Positions 40,501 to 55,500 of a stretch of 64,000 nt of DNA are shown one piece after another (the first letter of the stretch is position 1; every line of letters begins with the position of its first letter). Source of the DNA: Echinarachnius parma (taxonomy: Eukaryota > Echinodermata > Echinoidea > Clypeasteroida > Echinarachniidae); NCBI GenBank assembly GCA_037951105.1, contig JBAMJV010009042.1, forward strand, positions 1 through 64,000, read 5' to 3'. The translations under genes were made by a program, and so were the position numbers. Below the pieces are notes generated by a model, which was not told the origin of the DNA, made no database searches, and saw nothing but the letters and a program-made list of their open reading frames with translations.

Positions 40501-43500
40501 CACATGCTCTCATTTTCCGTTAACAATTTTGTAACGTCCGAAACAATATTTCTTTAGAAATAATTTTTAAAAGGGGGATAACACAAACAATTATTTATCT
40601 CAGTTTTGAAGAGACTTGATGTACCTTCCCATCACAGAAAAAAAAAATGCAATAAACTTATTGTATTATGATTATATCTTTAAAGTTAACTTTCCGTTAA
40701 CATTTGTAACGTCCGAAACAAATGTAACGTCCGAAACCAAAAATGTAACTTATAAGCTCATAAGTCACAGGAAAGGGCACATTATATGAATCAATCATCA
40801 TAATATAAAATAGTATTCATTTTGAAACAAATTTACACATGAATTGGGTAATTAATTGGCAAAACTAATGTTTGAGATCAACCAATGTAAACAAATGTGT
40901 TTCGGACGTTACATGGGGTAATTGTTAACACAAAATTGATATTTTAGTGCATTTATTTTCAAAATGATAATATATGGTTATTATTATTCATTTAGATCAT
41001 GTAAATGAAACATAATCATCAAAATACATGATGCTTTAATAACATTTAGATGCTTAGTCTGCCCCAAATCCATATTTTCACCAATTTTTCATCGATTTTT
41101 CTCAGCTAATTTGTAACCACTAAAGATTTACAAGACACTTGATATAGTGAATGATGTGACTAATCTACTTGGAACAATAACCTTTCTTTTGTGGAACTGA
41201 TACACTACCTGCTGCAACAACTCCTGTATTTTGTTTACCATTTACAGAATATTTTGTATGGTATTGTGAGCTTGTTTCGGACGTTACAAAATGGTGTTAA
41301 CGCACATTTTGATTGCACAAAAAATTCAATTTGGAACATTAAAAAAAGTACTATCTACATTTTTCATGATCTATATGCTTCCTGCTCCAAGCAAAAGTGT
41401 TTTGAAAAATAAATTATCAGTTATTTGTCTCTGGGAAGGAACTTTTATTTATAAAATGTGAGGAATTGCTATTTTTGCCCCATAATTGTTCATGTTGTAA
41501 AGTACACACAGAACTACATGTATACTGATTTTGTTTTTTTGTATCACATCAAATGCATTGTTAGGTTGATTGCCTTTATAATGTTCTATAAGAAACAAAT
41601 GTTAAGTCTCTGTTTCATTATTCATTTAGTGGAAATATAGACATTTTCATTAACAGAGCCTTTTAGTGGTATACAAAAGTACAGTATATCTATGCTAAAT
41701 TTACTCAAAGTTGCAAAACATATTTTTTTCATATACTTAAACTTGATAAGAAGAAAATAATCTGCATTGATCCACATGTTTTACTGACACTAATTAAAAT
41801 GTTAATCATTTGTATTAAAAAAATCCACATGTTAAAACAAGTTAGTTTTGAAATACTATATGGCATATATATGCCATGTAAACTATAGGTACAGTACATG
41901 TACACCAAGATAATTCCTTATCTTATTATTAAGGCAATTTCCAGAACATTACTGGTTTATGATCAATTACATTTTTGCGCAAGTCAGCTATGTTTGAAAA
42001 ATGTAACCATATCTGCTGGAACAAATATATTTTCTTGACCATGACCTTATGTGGTACATACAAGTGTACTGTACATGTGCCATTATAACTTGAATTTGAG
42101 GTTTTGCTAATATCATATTGATCAGTAATGCATTTATGACAGTTATTCTAATTTTCGATAATAGTTTGATAATAGTTTGATAAAATTAGTTTGAGCTTCA
42201 TGTTTTATCAAAATAAGAAAATGGAAAATTCAAATCATATACAATGTATGTCATTGTACAATTTACATATACAATGTACTTTTATCTTTTGTAAAATGAT
42301 GAAGGAAACTCTGGAAAGTCACAACGATCATCCTTTGACTGTATATTAATAACAGTTTCTAATTGCATGTAATATTTGTACAAAATCTTGGATTTTGTCT
42401 ATCAATATGGACTTCATTCACTATCCCTTTCGTTGGGAGTTCAATTAATGCACATATTTATGGGTTTTGCTTGCAAAATCGTGCAAACAAAGCGAGTTAA
42501 GATATGTTTTGAAGTGATGTTAACACCATGTAACGTCCGAAACAAAATCGGGTATGTCATAACATAATGCAACTTTACTACAATAAATTACAGATCACAA
42601 TTCTCAAATTGTAGTTATTCTAGTACTAGGTACACAGTACTTCATAATTTCACTAAAACCCTTAAAATTGTCTCTACTTTGGAGATCTGAACATATAATT
42701 ATATATAAATCAAGTTTACATGTACTGTACTGTACTATAATGTCTATGGTTGATTGAAGACCCCTTTCTGTGCTATGAAGTTAATTTGACCATTTCAAAG
42801 AAGAATTTGGATAGATTTACATCTAAACATATATTTTCTGTATTTAAATATTCCAAAATAGCAAAGATTTAAACCACAACTGGTCATAGAAGTGTAAAAA
42901 AGGGTAAATGTTAACAATGTGTAACGTCCGAAACACATACAAGAATCAAATTGGAATTTTGTTTGCTAGTGTCTTGCTCCAATTTTATATCATGTAAATA
43001 TGTCCTATCATGTATTGTTTCCATACAATAAGTTTGAACCAACAACAGTAAAAAAAATTTGCATTACAAAAACTTCAAATTGCAAAATTCAAATTTTAAG
43101 GCTATTTTTCACTTTAAAATGACCTAAAAACTAAAAATTTAAGAAACAGAAGCCCCGAAAATGACACACATGATGTCAGAAGCCCACTTTAATTATTTGT
43201 ATTATTTGTAATGCCATTTGGAATAGTAGGATTTTAGTATGGCAATGTGAACATATATCATTTTTTTTTTTTAAATATAGGAAATCCTAAATGTCCATAG
43301 ATATTTCGCAGAATTGGGGATAGATTAAGCCCAGATATTTATATTTCACGAAAATATAAGTTGTGTCAATGTTAAAAAAACATGTTTGAAGTTAGTTCAC
43401 TTAATTTCAATTTTGACCATGTTGGTTGACACATTTGGCATCTTTAAAAAAACCAGTGCCTTATAGAAACCATTTAGAACATGAATTACCAAAAAAATGG

Positions 43501-46500
43501 ACCATCGTCTCCAAGCCTAGTACATGAAATTATATGAGATCATCAACATGACAAAAATACAAAAATGAGCGCAACTAGTATAAATATGAGGATGGAGGGG
43601 GGGGGGGTATTCCCACTTTTCTCCACCACACCCTCCCCCTCCCCCTTCTACCTATGTCTGCCATGAAATGTACGCAGTCATCATACGCTAATCTATTAAA
43701 CACATGTTGTTTAATGAGTGCACTTTCAACATAGAGTTAGAAAATTGAGGGCTTGGGAGGGGGTGTCCTGGGCCCCTTTTCTCCATTCCACACCCCCCCC
43801 CCCCCCTTCCGTTTACTCAACCCTCCGATGAAGTATACATCATAGTTCACTTGTATATCAATAACATTATACTATGCAAATATAACATAAGTGAAACTTT
43901 CAACATAGGAGAAATGAGGGGTGGGGTCGCACTCCCCCCCACCACCCTCCCATTTCCCCATTTTCCCCCCTAAAATAATCATCTATTAATTATAGTGGAC
44001 ATTTTGAGTCTCACGCGTGACCTTTTCCCCATAAACGTGTAAAGAAACTGTTATGTACCCCATGAAATGTTGTACAAATTCACTTTGCACCCCCTTTTTT
44101 CAAAAACCCTCTCCCGCCCCTCAACGTCATAATTAGCAAACTTCCACGGGGAAAATTAAATGTTATGATGATAAGAATGAACTGTGAAAATTTCATGCTT
44201 TCTTCATTTTGTGCACAATTGTTATGATTTCAAGCCCTTAGCTGCCTAACTATGACACAAACCTGAATGATAAGAAATCAACTTTGGGAAAAAATAGAGC
44301 TTCCCCGGGATTTGAACCTGAGACCTCCGGATTGCTAGAATGGTGTTTTACTGACTGAGCTAGAAAGCTCCTGTGACGGTTTGTACTTCCTTGAAGTTGA
44401 AACCCTTTTTAATGCCCGTGATGGTCATAAACTTTATAATAAACCTGACACAAACCCAGGCCTGCACAAACCCGAATGATAAGAAATCAACTTAAATGGA
44501 TATGTGTGAGGGATTTTTGTATAAATTAAATTCAAAGATAGAGGAAACTAACCAGAAATATATAATATAAATGAAACAAAAAATAGCAAAGTTATTATTG
44601 TCAAATTGTTGCAGTCTAGTTTAAATACAAGATGGTAGTCCGTACAATGATAGGGGGAAAAAATCCATATTTATGGTATGACCTATTTAAAACTAATCTT
44701 TATAATGCATTATCTTTAGGCTTGAGCATAATTCAACAGAAACCTATTTTCATCTTCCTGGAGAAAATATGTCAAATTTATGGGCATCCAAATTGATACG
44801 TCCTTAACCTATGCAAAAGGGAAAATATGTACAGCGCTCTGAACATGCATGGAAGTTACACGTGTGTGTAATACTGCAGCATAAATTATGCAGGACAAAC
44901 ATTCCTTGCCGACCGCAATTTCGGCCGCAGATTGATTCGACTTGAGCAAAATTAATTTCCAATTTGCAGTGGAAAGCTTTCCTTGCTTTATTTTTCCTCC
45001 CAATTTCCGAAGCCCATATATAGTCCTCGTTTGATACACCATTTGAATGGGTAATGAATTGGGGAAGGGGGGGGGGGGGGGGGGGTAGGGGGATTTTCAG
45101 ATGAATGGATGTATTACTGTATTACGTGACCTCCCCAGTGGAATAGGTAGTATCTGGGACGTTATTAGGCAAACTCAGAACAAAATTTAAGCAGTGAACA
45201 AAATCATAACATGGGAGCTAAGGGCAATTTAGCCCCCAAAATGCTAACAAAAAGGCCCATGAAAATCATGAAAGAGCACCTGCTTTTTACCACAGAGTTG
45301 GTTGTAAAATATATCTTTGGGGAAAGTTTAATGTAAGCAAGCTTGGAAAATGCCTTCCAAAATAAAAATGTTATTTTGTTTCCGGGGGATGGGGGAGGAT
45401 CGTCCTGTAAATAAATTTATCATGTGACCTCGGTAGTGGAATTGGTAATTAATGTATGTGGGACGATATTAGGCAAGCTCGGAATAGAATTGGAGAACTG
45501 CGCACATTATCCCAATTCATTTCAGTTTGCAGTTTTGATCCGTCATTGACAACAGGGCAATTCCACGGTAACGGAAGGACATTCAGACGCAATTTTTGAA
45601 ATTAAATCAAATAATTCCAGAATCCTGCTTATGATTCATCATTGTAAATTACATTTCTGAGACTCTTGGTGGGACACCTTTGATTTCCTATTTTTAAATT
45701 ATTTTTTTTTACATTACGTTTATTAGATATGGACACTAATAAGGCCGGTAACGGAAGGACGGCAAAATGGACATGGATTTTCAAGTCCTTTAGTTATGAT
45801 TCAATCTCTGTGAAGTTAAGAGGACTATCATGTTATATTGGCTCATAGTCCATTCCCTAATGTTCTAAGAGTATAACAACACTTATTTGAAACAAATATG
45901 TCTATTGGTATATTAATTACAAAAAGTTAATTGCTTCACTGTTCGGTAACGGAAGGACAGTAACGGAAGGACAGAGTTTTTTATTCATTGAAAATATACT
46001 TTAGGGCTCTCAAAAGACTGAATTTTTAATCTGAACACATAATGTGATATTCAATCATCCAATTTGGTACCTTAAAACAGAAAAATACTAGAAAGGAATG
46101 CCAAAAATACAGAAAATCTAGAAATAGGCACTGTGTAGTCCCATGTGTATACTAGGTTCATGTATGGTGTCTGTTTCTCCTATCAGGAGACGCCCAATAT
46201 TTTTTTGAATCATGTAAACTGAAAGATATTGTTATGTGATCATGATTTATGAAAAAATAATCCAGAAAAAATATACAAGATTAGAAATAATCCTCATTGG
46301 ATTTTTCCACTTTTGGCTCATTTGGCGTGGAATTGCCCAACAACAGAGTTGGCGGTACTGAAGGGGAGAAGAAAATTGTAAATGAGGAGAAAAATAAAGA
46401 TTGAGATTTGTGTTTATAATAGAAATTCAGATGAAAAATTTCAGATTACAAATTCTGAATAGGATTAGAGTAATGTATAAACTGCCCTAATGCCCTAGCT

Positions 46501-49500
46501 GCAATTTTAATCAGTTCTTCAAAATGGAGCAATATCATACATACGTGTAAGTTAATTGTTAATGAGGAGAAATAAAGATTAAGATTTGTGTTTGTAATAG
46601 AAATGCAGATGAAAAATTTGGATTACAAATTCTGAATGGAATTACAGTAAAGAATAAACTGTCCCAATGCAGTTTAGCCACAATTTTGATCATTTCTTCA
46701 AATGGGGCAAAAAACAAATTTTTGAAGGTGAATTATGCATGTTTAAAGGATGCAGAGGAGGAAACTCTGGGCTGACTTTTTTTGGTGGTAGAAATGCATT
46801 GTTTTTCAGGATGTTTGTCGAGCGTTCCGGTGAAATAGGTACGATGACGATCCTTTCGGTTTGGGATCAGTTTCAAGTTGTGACCATGTTATTGAGAAAC
46901 CCTGTTGCTATGTAACTGACTATTCATTTTCTTTTTGTTGTTCTGTATGTAATGTATACTAGGGCTCCACACGAACCTTTCTTGCTAGTATGCCCAGTAT
47001 GGTGTGTAAGATAATTTTTGCTTTCAATTTGTGATGGCCGAGACAAACATTTACTGACCCCAACATTTGCAAATCTAGTTACCCGATTGGGCCACTAACA
47101 TTTGACTTTCATGAAATGTTAATGAAAAAATATGAATTCTTATGCAGTGTTTGTCCTTTATCAAAATAAGTACGTTTACTACCCTAAAAACTCACCCAAA
47201 CTTGCAATTTTTTGCATGCAAATAGAATTTTGGTAACACCAATTTCCATTGTTTTAATTCAGTCATGCATGAATTACGTGCCATAAGTTGTACATCAAAT
47301 GGAAGAAGAGAAACAGAGCTTTTCATACATGTACATGTATATCTCATCAAAGAAATTATTCATTATGACAGAAAATTTCTGCCATGAAATCCAGTTTCTT
47401 TTTTTCTGGGACACACTGTAGAGGGTTTTGTCAAAGAGCAATAGCTCCTTGGTTTTATGGCCACCTGTCTATTGCAGCCAACCTACCTATAGATATTGGC
47501 AACCAAACATGTTCCCATGAAGAGAAAAACAATTTTATGGAACCTGTCTAATAAGGCCGAGTCGGTTCGGTCGATCACACCGGGTTCCGACCGTTTCAAT
47601 CGGTACCCGGTTTCGTTTTATCGGAAATGGTGCCCGAAAAAAAAAGTAATAAATAAAATGTTACAAAAGAAATTAAGATTATCACTTAATGTAGCGGAAT
47701 TCAAATAAAAACGGGGCAATCGATATCATTTACTTTAAAGAGTGGTTATTTTCGAGAAATTCTTGATTTGTTACTTTGTTTGACAGTCAGAAACAGTGCA
47801 ATTTTGCCGATGCTTGAACGATTGCGTGATTTTATTGCGTGAATTTATCGGGATACCGGTTCCCGACCGGTTATAGTTTATCGGTACCCGGTTTTGAAAA
47901 TATCCGACATGACTCAGCCTTACTGTCTAAAGACGTCACCTGTTTGGAGTGGCCACTTCATAGGTTTGACTATATAGTTTTCTTCCTCAAAAAAAAAAAT
48001 CAACATCAGGTAGCTTAGGTAGGTGCACGATACATTTGGAGATGACGTAAGTCCCAATCTGTGTTAATTGCCATGCAGAGGACGTGCCGAGGGGAATAGA
48101 GATATGTGCATTAAATTGATAACAAATTTCAGCCGTGGTCAATGAACTACTATGTAGTGCTTCTCAAGAAATAGTCTAGGTTCCTGGACTCTTTATACTC
48201 CATATATCGCACGACGCCTTGTGAATCTGAACACCCAGTGAATCTGTTGGGCCGCTAAAAAAGGTATATGGCCAAATCGATGATGTTGCGCAGAACTCTC
48301 GTTGGCGGCGCTATAGGGGGATAAACCATATAATCGTGTTAAAAACAGGGTATACAGGTTCAGGATCTGAACTACTCAAGAAGAGGAAAAGGGATCCTTT
48401 AGAAGGGGGAGAAAGGGAGAGATATGGGTGGTGGTGGTGGTGGGATAAAGCAATGCTAGAAATTAGCACTGGCCCGGGGCAACTGAATAAGCTTCTGGCC
48501 ATGTACTGCCATATTTTACTTGCCCAAACGGGCAATTAAAAATTAGCTTCAGGCCACCAAACTTGGATGAATGCAAAATTGTACTTGCCCAAACTGGCAA
48601 CCAAACATAGAAGCGCAAGAATTTTTGTCTTCACTTGGAGCTACCCCATTCAGATTTCGGACCACTACAATTTGGGGGGAGGCAAATCTTGATTTTACAT
48701 GTCTGTCTGGGCAGCAAGAGAAAAAGTCAACTACCGTATTTGTCGGTGTATTAACCGCTCCGGTGTATTAACCGCACCCCCTAAAAAAAATAAATAAAAT
48801 AAAAAGTGCATTTAATATGGTCGTGTATTAACCGCACCCCCTTTTTTTTTTTTTTTTTTTTGAAAAAAGGTGCGGGTAATACACCGACAAATACGGTACT
48901 TGCATTGGATACAGGGAGGGAGACAGAGCAATGTAAACTTGAATTCAACATTTGTATTTGTACAGCTTATTTTTGTAAAGCAATTATATCTGTGATAAAC
49001 ATGACAAGAATTATATCATGTTTGACGATTAATTGCCAATTTAAGTAAACATAGTAAATGTAGATGGAGAACTAAAAAGCTTTACAATTTTTCATTTAAA
49101 TGGCTCTCAAAGTGCCTTAATGGGTACAGCAGATACACCGCTATACTTGTCATTCACATTCTATGTGGCTGATGCTATGTATCCATTACAGTGAAGTTTC
49201 ACAGACAGGACGTATGACAATTGTTTGCGGAGCCATTGTGTGTTTTGACGTGGATCTGTTTGTCTTTGGGTTTTTGACACTCATTTTCTCAGCCGTCCAC
49301 CAGAAATAGCACGTTTCCCAGCCAGAGTAAACAGTATGCCAATTGACACAATTATTGTGACATTGAGCCTCCTTTCTGTAACTCTCGCTTATTCTTTCTC
49401 TTCTTTTTTTTCTCTCTCTCTGTTACCCTTTCTTACTTTTTCTTACTCTGTCATACTCCTTCTTTCTTTCTCTCTTTGTTAATCACCCATATATTGTACA

Positions 49501-52500
49501 CTTTAAAACAAAGCTGCCAACTAGTATGTTTTTATCATATTAAAGGTGCACCTGTAAAGTATCAGATATTGCCCAAAATGACATTTGAGACTTCAATCCT
49601 GTACCAAAATCATTGTAAGATATGTCCAAATGATGTGTGAAAGTTTCATTGAAAAAGAACACTGCTTTCCTGGTTTAAAAAGCAAAAATATGCGTCGGCT
49701 TTTACAACAAATTGCTGTATGACGTTTATGAGGTTTATGACCGTTCATTAACGCTCTTGAGCTGAATGATAGATATCGTCATACCAAAGTGGCATTTTAA
49801 AAAATCAACCCTATTTTATTCTTCTCTTACCATAAGCTAAACAACACGGTACAAGAGAAACAAGAGGCTCCAAGTAATTTTCATGGAGTTAGACACTTAA
49901 CAGGCATCCCTTTAAGGATGTTTTTCATCATGAATATAAAAAAGGAAACAATTTTTTTAATGAAAAATATACATTTAAATTTTGTGTAGCATACTAACTA
50001 ATGAGCACGATTTCCCGCCAGAGTAAACAGTATGCCAATTGACACAATTATTGTGACATTGAGCATTACTCTCTTCGCTCTGTCCCCCCTTTAACTAGCT
50101 TGCTCATGGGTCGGTCTTCTTTTTCTTTCTCTTATCCTCTCTTACTTTTTCTTTACTTTCTCTGTTACTCACATTACACATGTGTACATAATACATGTAC
50201 ACACAGCTGTATGTTTGTGCCATAGTATATTATTAATCATCTAAAATGAGGAAATGTTTTTTCAAGTGAAAACTATACGTTTTTCAACAATTTGATGTAG
50301 CATGTTTGTACTTTGATCAGCACAATTCCCAGCCAGTGTAAACAGTACGCCATTGGCACAATTATTGAGACATATTATGTATGTTATTAATCATCTAAAA
50401 TAAGAAAATGTTTTTTTCAAGTGAAAACTATACGTTTTTCAACAATTTCATTCAGCATGCTTGTACTTTGATCAGCACAATTCCCAGCCAGTGTAAACAG
50501 GATGCCTAATTGGCACAATTATTGAGTCATTGAGCATATTTTGCTCTCCGTCCCTTTCAACATTATACCAATTTGTACAATTATAGTGACATTGAACATA
50601 CTTCCCTTACATGTACTCTCTGTCAATCATATATACAAATAGGTAAGGTGAGCTGCCAGCTAGTATTAAAGGGACAGATCCTCTTTTACAAAACGTCTGA
50701 ACAGTTTCCAGTTGACGGATGGGGATGAATGTAACACACACAAAAAAAATCAGATCGAACAGCCCTATAATTTGGATTCTATGAATGAAAAACGAATGCG
50801 TCCCTCCATCAGACTATATATCGGTCAATAAAAGAGTTTAACTGATTTAGCATAATATTACAACTATATTGTACTTATTCTTGCAAAGGTATTGTGAAGC
50901 CGACATTTGTAAAGGTATGTCATGGGCAAAAATCTCAAAAATGAAGAATATGTAATTACATGTAGTCAGTAGCGAGGTTTGGTTATTTTACCTAGTGTGC
51001 GGTCATGCTATTCGTATGTGTGTGCGGGTCACGTAGCTAGCGCGAGTCACGTAGGGGTCACGCATAGCGTTGTGGTACTTCTTGGAATCCCTGTACGAAC
51101 TTCCTCGCTGGGTGAATATACGTATAATGCACAATTGTTTGTTGGACGACGGTTTATTAGTTTTAGGTCTATAACTCGACGAAAAAGAGATTTCAAGCCC
51201 TAATTTTTTCAGGCATGCTATTAAATGACATTTACTTTCATATAAGACAATAATCTCGCAACTTGTGAAATTTGGCTTGCAAAAGAGGATCTGTCCCTTT
51301 AACAGAAATGTGAGTTGCCCAATCGGGCAACCAAACTGGACTATGTATAACGTTTTACTTGTCAGCATCAACTATTACTTGCCCCAAGCAATCATGTTTT
51401 TTTTTACATATATTTTTCATCATACAAAATATGGTTTGATAAAGCATGCTTGGTACATGTAGTTTCCTTATGTACAAAATATGTTTGTATTGGTCTTCAC
51501 AATAACTTTTGATTACATAATGATAATGTTTAATTACATAAGTCATAAACTATTAATTGCACAATAATAATTGTTTGTACTTTTTTCTTTCTTTAATTTT
51601 TAACCATTTGCAGAGAGTCGAGAATGGAGATTTCAACTGGATCATTCCAAACAAATACCTGGCCTTCAGCGGTCCACATCCAAAGAGCAAAATTGAGAAC
51701 GGTAAGTAATGCACTCATAATTTCATAGTAATTATATAGTAACCATAACTGCCTACTTATATCTGGAAGCACAATTGTATTGTCTTTGTCCAGTTAAGAA
51801 GATACACCTTGTCCCGTCCGTTGGTGCCAATTGCAATCACTATGATTTTTGTTTTCCTTGATAAGTTCATATTTTCAATATCTCTTCTTACAGGTTATCC
51901 GCACCACACACCAGACTATCCCTTTATATGAAAACTTTATATTTTCTATACATCTCTTCTGTTATACAGGATATCTGCACCATGCGCCCTTAGCGTATAT
52001 CCAACTCTTCTGGAAACACACTATTATGGTCATCATCCAGTTTTGAACAAGAAAATACATGATGCCCAGTTGTGCAAAGCATTATGATCTCTTTTGAATG
52101 TGTTATAAATCTCTTGAAATTAAAACATTGTATTTTGTATCAACTCTTACAGGTTATCCGTACCACGCGCCCGAGGCGTATTTCCCCTACTTCCGTAAGC
52201 ACAACATTACGGCCATTGTCCGACTAAACAAGAAGATCTATGACGCGAGACGGTTCTCTGACGCCGGCTTCGACCACTATGACCTCTTCTTCATCGACGG
52301 GAGTACGCCCAATGACTCCATCCTCCAGAAGTTCCTCACGATATCGGAGAGCTCAGAGGGTGGCTTAGCAGTGCACTGTAAAGGTATAGAAAGCTTAGTC
52401 TTCTAAAATATCTAAAGAGTAGGGTTTTTGTCACCAAAGACTTGTAAGAAAAAACATGGGGGTTGTTTCACAAAGATCCTAAGTTGAACTTAACTCTAAA

Positions 52501-55500
52501 TTGGACGTAAAAAGTATGGAAAGCCATTTGTAGCCTTGGAATAAAATATATTCATATATGCAAAAATGCAAGTATTTTAGACTTATCATAAATTGTACAT
52601 CAAGAACATGAAATACCCTTGATAATAGGAAATATCAATGGTTTGAATCAACATTTTACAAAATTGTTTCAAAGAAACTAATGGCTTTCCATAATTTTTA
52701 AGTCCAACTTAGAGTTAAGTTCATCTTAGGATCTTTGTGAAACACCCCCCATGGTCGCAACAAGTCAATCAAATTTTGTAGTGCAATCTCTAAACTGTTA
52801 TGAAAAATACCATCCATGAAATCACTCTCGCTTCACTTTCAACAAAGCCATGGGTCTAGAGAGATTATACCAACAGTTCTCTCTAGGACTACCACAGTCC
52901 TTTTTAGGACTATCCTAGAAAGAATACCAACATTCCTTTTCAGGACTCACCAATCCTCTCCTCATACATGGTGCAACCGCAAATCACACATATTATCTAC
53001 ACCACCATGGAAGCCAATACTTACATGCAACATTTATTCCATTTCATTGTATATATATTTCAACGTTATTTAACCAATCTCCTGAACTTGTAAGATTGTT
53101 CGAGTTAGTTGATTTTATGAATTGTCTTCAAATCAAATATGTATTATAATTTTGTTTTCTGTCGCTTGATCAAGGATTTTTGCAACACAATTCATAAATA
53201 TGTAATTTTTTTCTTTTTCCAGCTGGTCTTGGTAGGACGGGTACGCTGATTGGGTGTTACATCATGAAGCACTTCCGATTCACAGCGGCAGAGGCCATTG
53301 CATGGATGCGGATATGTAGGCCTGGCTCTGTCATCGGGCCACAACAAAACTACATGGAAGAGTGAGTAATATTGTTATTGATGATGATGATGATGACGAT
53401 GACGATGACTTTTGCGACGACGCCCAGGGCTGGTGCAGGAGCTGGTGGTGGTATTGATGAGGATGATGGTGGTGATAATGGTGATGTTGATGGTAATGAT
53501 GATGACAAGAATGACGAGTAGGATGATAATGACAATAATGAGTGACTATGGTGGCGATGATGATGATGATTATATTGATGCTGATGTTGATGATTGTGAT
53601 AATGTTGAAGATGATGATCAATAACAATTGCTAGCAGACTGAGTTTTGTTCTCTACTTTTCTTCCTGTTCATTTGAATTCATCTTTGAATTAACTTGTAC
53701 ATCTTTGTGACTGTTGCAGAAAACAAGCGAGCATGTGGGTTCAGGGCGACATCTTCAGGAAGAAGGCGAGAGAAGGGCAGCTAGCGAACAAGTACAGCGT
53801 GTCCAGGCTAGTAGGCGGTGTGGACGACATCTCCATCAACGACAACGACGGCAGACGGTCGGCCCTCAACGAGAACGACGGGAGGCATTCATACGGGGTA
53901 AACAATTGTGTGAAGAAGGCGTGAATTTGTAGTGATGTGATGTTATCATGAATGACATGTAAGTTTTAATTTTAGGTCAAAATATCAAAGAGTAATATAC
54001 CAGAAAATTAAAAAATCTTAGCAATCATGATAGAACTCAATGAGTATGAAGTGAGGCAATCTTAGATGATGACAAAAAGTAGCCATAATATTGAATTTTA
54101 AAGTAATTTGGACAGATAAACCATGCCAGATACAGTTAAACCTACTCTAGTGACTCTCGTGACTCTAGAAACACAATCTGTATCCCTAGAAAGCAGTTTA
54201 CATGTAAATGAACCTGTCTATAAAGTCCACTTGCTTATAAAGACCACCCTTTTATGTCTTGGGTCCAGACTTCATGGGCAGGTTTGTCAGTCTTAACACT
54301 TGGTACAGCTGTAGAAGCATTATGTGTATTTTGTGTGCAACTTTGCATCATCTTTGCTGCATTATTAAAGACTTGGGAGAATGGCCTCCTTCATATATCC
54401 TATTCAAGGGCACTCATGCATGCTATTGTGCTATTGAAAGGCCATGGTGCGCTGGTCAGTTAGTATTGATTTGATATGGGTACTATTTACCTATTTTGCC
54501 ATATTGATTTTAACGGCCATTTGAAGTGAAGATTTTTCTTTCCACCAAGGCTATGCTGAGCTGGTAGAACTATGGTGTATATTGATTTTAAATGGATTTA
54601 AGCTGTATGAACCCAAGCAAACTGATTAGTGAGCCATTTCCTAATGATCCTTACTAAACCTTTATTAGGATATGAACTCAGCTGTGTAAAGCATACTACA
54701 GCCATACAGTAGGTAGACTTTGATACATTGACCAAAATAAGATGTTTATCTGAAAGGGATCTAGTAGCTATGTTGACATGTTCAAAAACTTACAACGGGT
54801 TGATAAAATGTGAATTTCTGTGATCTGATATGTCCACTGAGTAATGAGCAAAAATGCAAAATGATATAAGCTAACTTATTGCACTAACTACAAAAATTCA
54901 GTCATAAATATCTTTATAATGAAAGAGAACTTCAATACCAAAACTTATTCTATTCTTCTATTGGTAATGAAAATACAAGGTATGTGAGAACCGCTAGAGT
55001 TCTAACTATTATAGTTTTGTGGATTTTGACAATGTTACTAGATCCCTTTAATGAGGCTGTCATGTAACAGTTAAAATATTTTGGTTCATTTCTTAGTAAA
55101 AGTGTGTAAATTTTGTGGGACAATTATTTATTAATTTGTGCCAAATGTTGATCAGGTTTCTTGTTTGTTAATTTAATAATTATTTAAGCGCAGTAGGGTA
55201 TATATTTCTAGTAGCTGCGCTATATAAATGTTCATATCATTATTATTATTATTATTTTTTATTTTGTTTCCTTTTCCTGCAGCCAAGCGAGGCGTACAAG
55301 CTACGATCAACCCTTGGCGGTACGCAGGCCATGACGCAGGGCGACAAGCTAAGGCAGCTCAAAGTATCGAGGAAAGCCCGCTCGGCCACCACAGGAAGCG
55401 TCAAGTAAGGACAGCCTTTTGACCCCTGTCTAAAAAAAAAAAAAGAATTTAACAATGAAAGGGTAGGGGAGGAACTAAGGGAGTGAATTATTTCAATTGA

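Noticed and set aside
44297-44371. Functional tRNA-Ala(AGC) gene
   Set aside because: The D stem is mutated, the anticodon stem does not pair, and the flanks are shared with another copy, so it is a tRNA-derived repeat.
51003-51371. 122-codon open frame on the minus strand
   Set aside because: The longest open frame off the gene, but it starts in a TTAA element, crosses its right end and has no recognisable domain or codon pattern.
53331-53627. His/Ile-rich and Asp/Met-rich open frames on both strands
   Set aside because: They are translations of the GAT/GAC microsatellite in intron 9.
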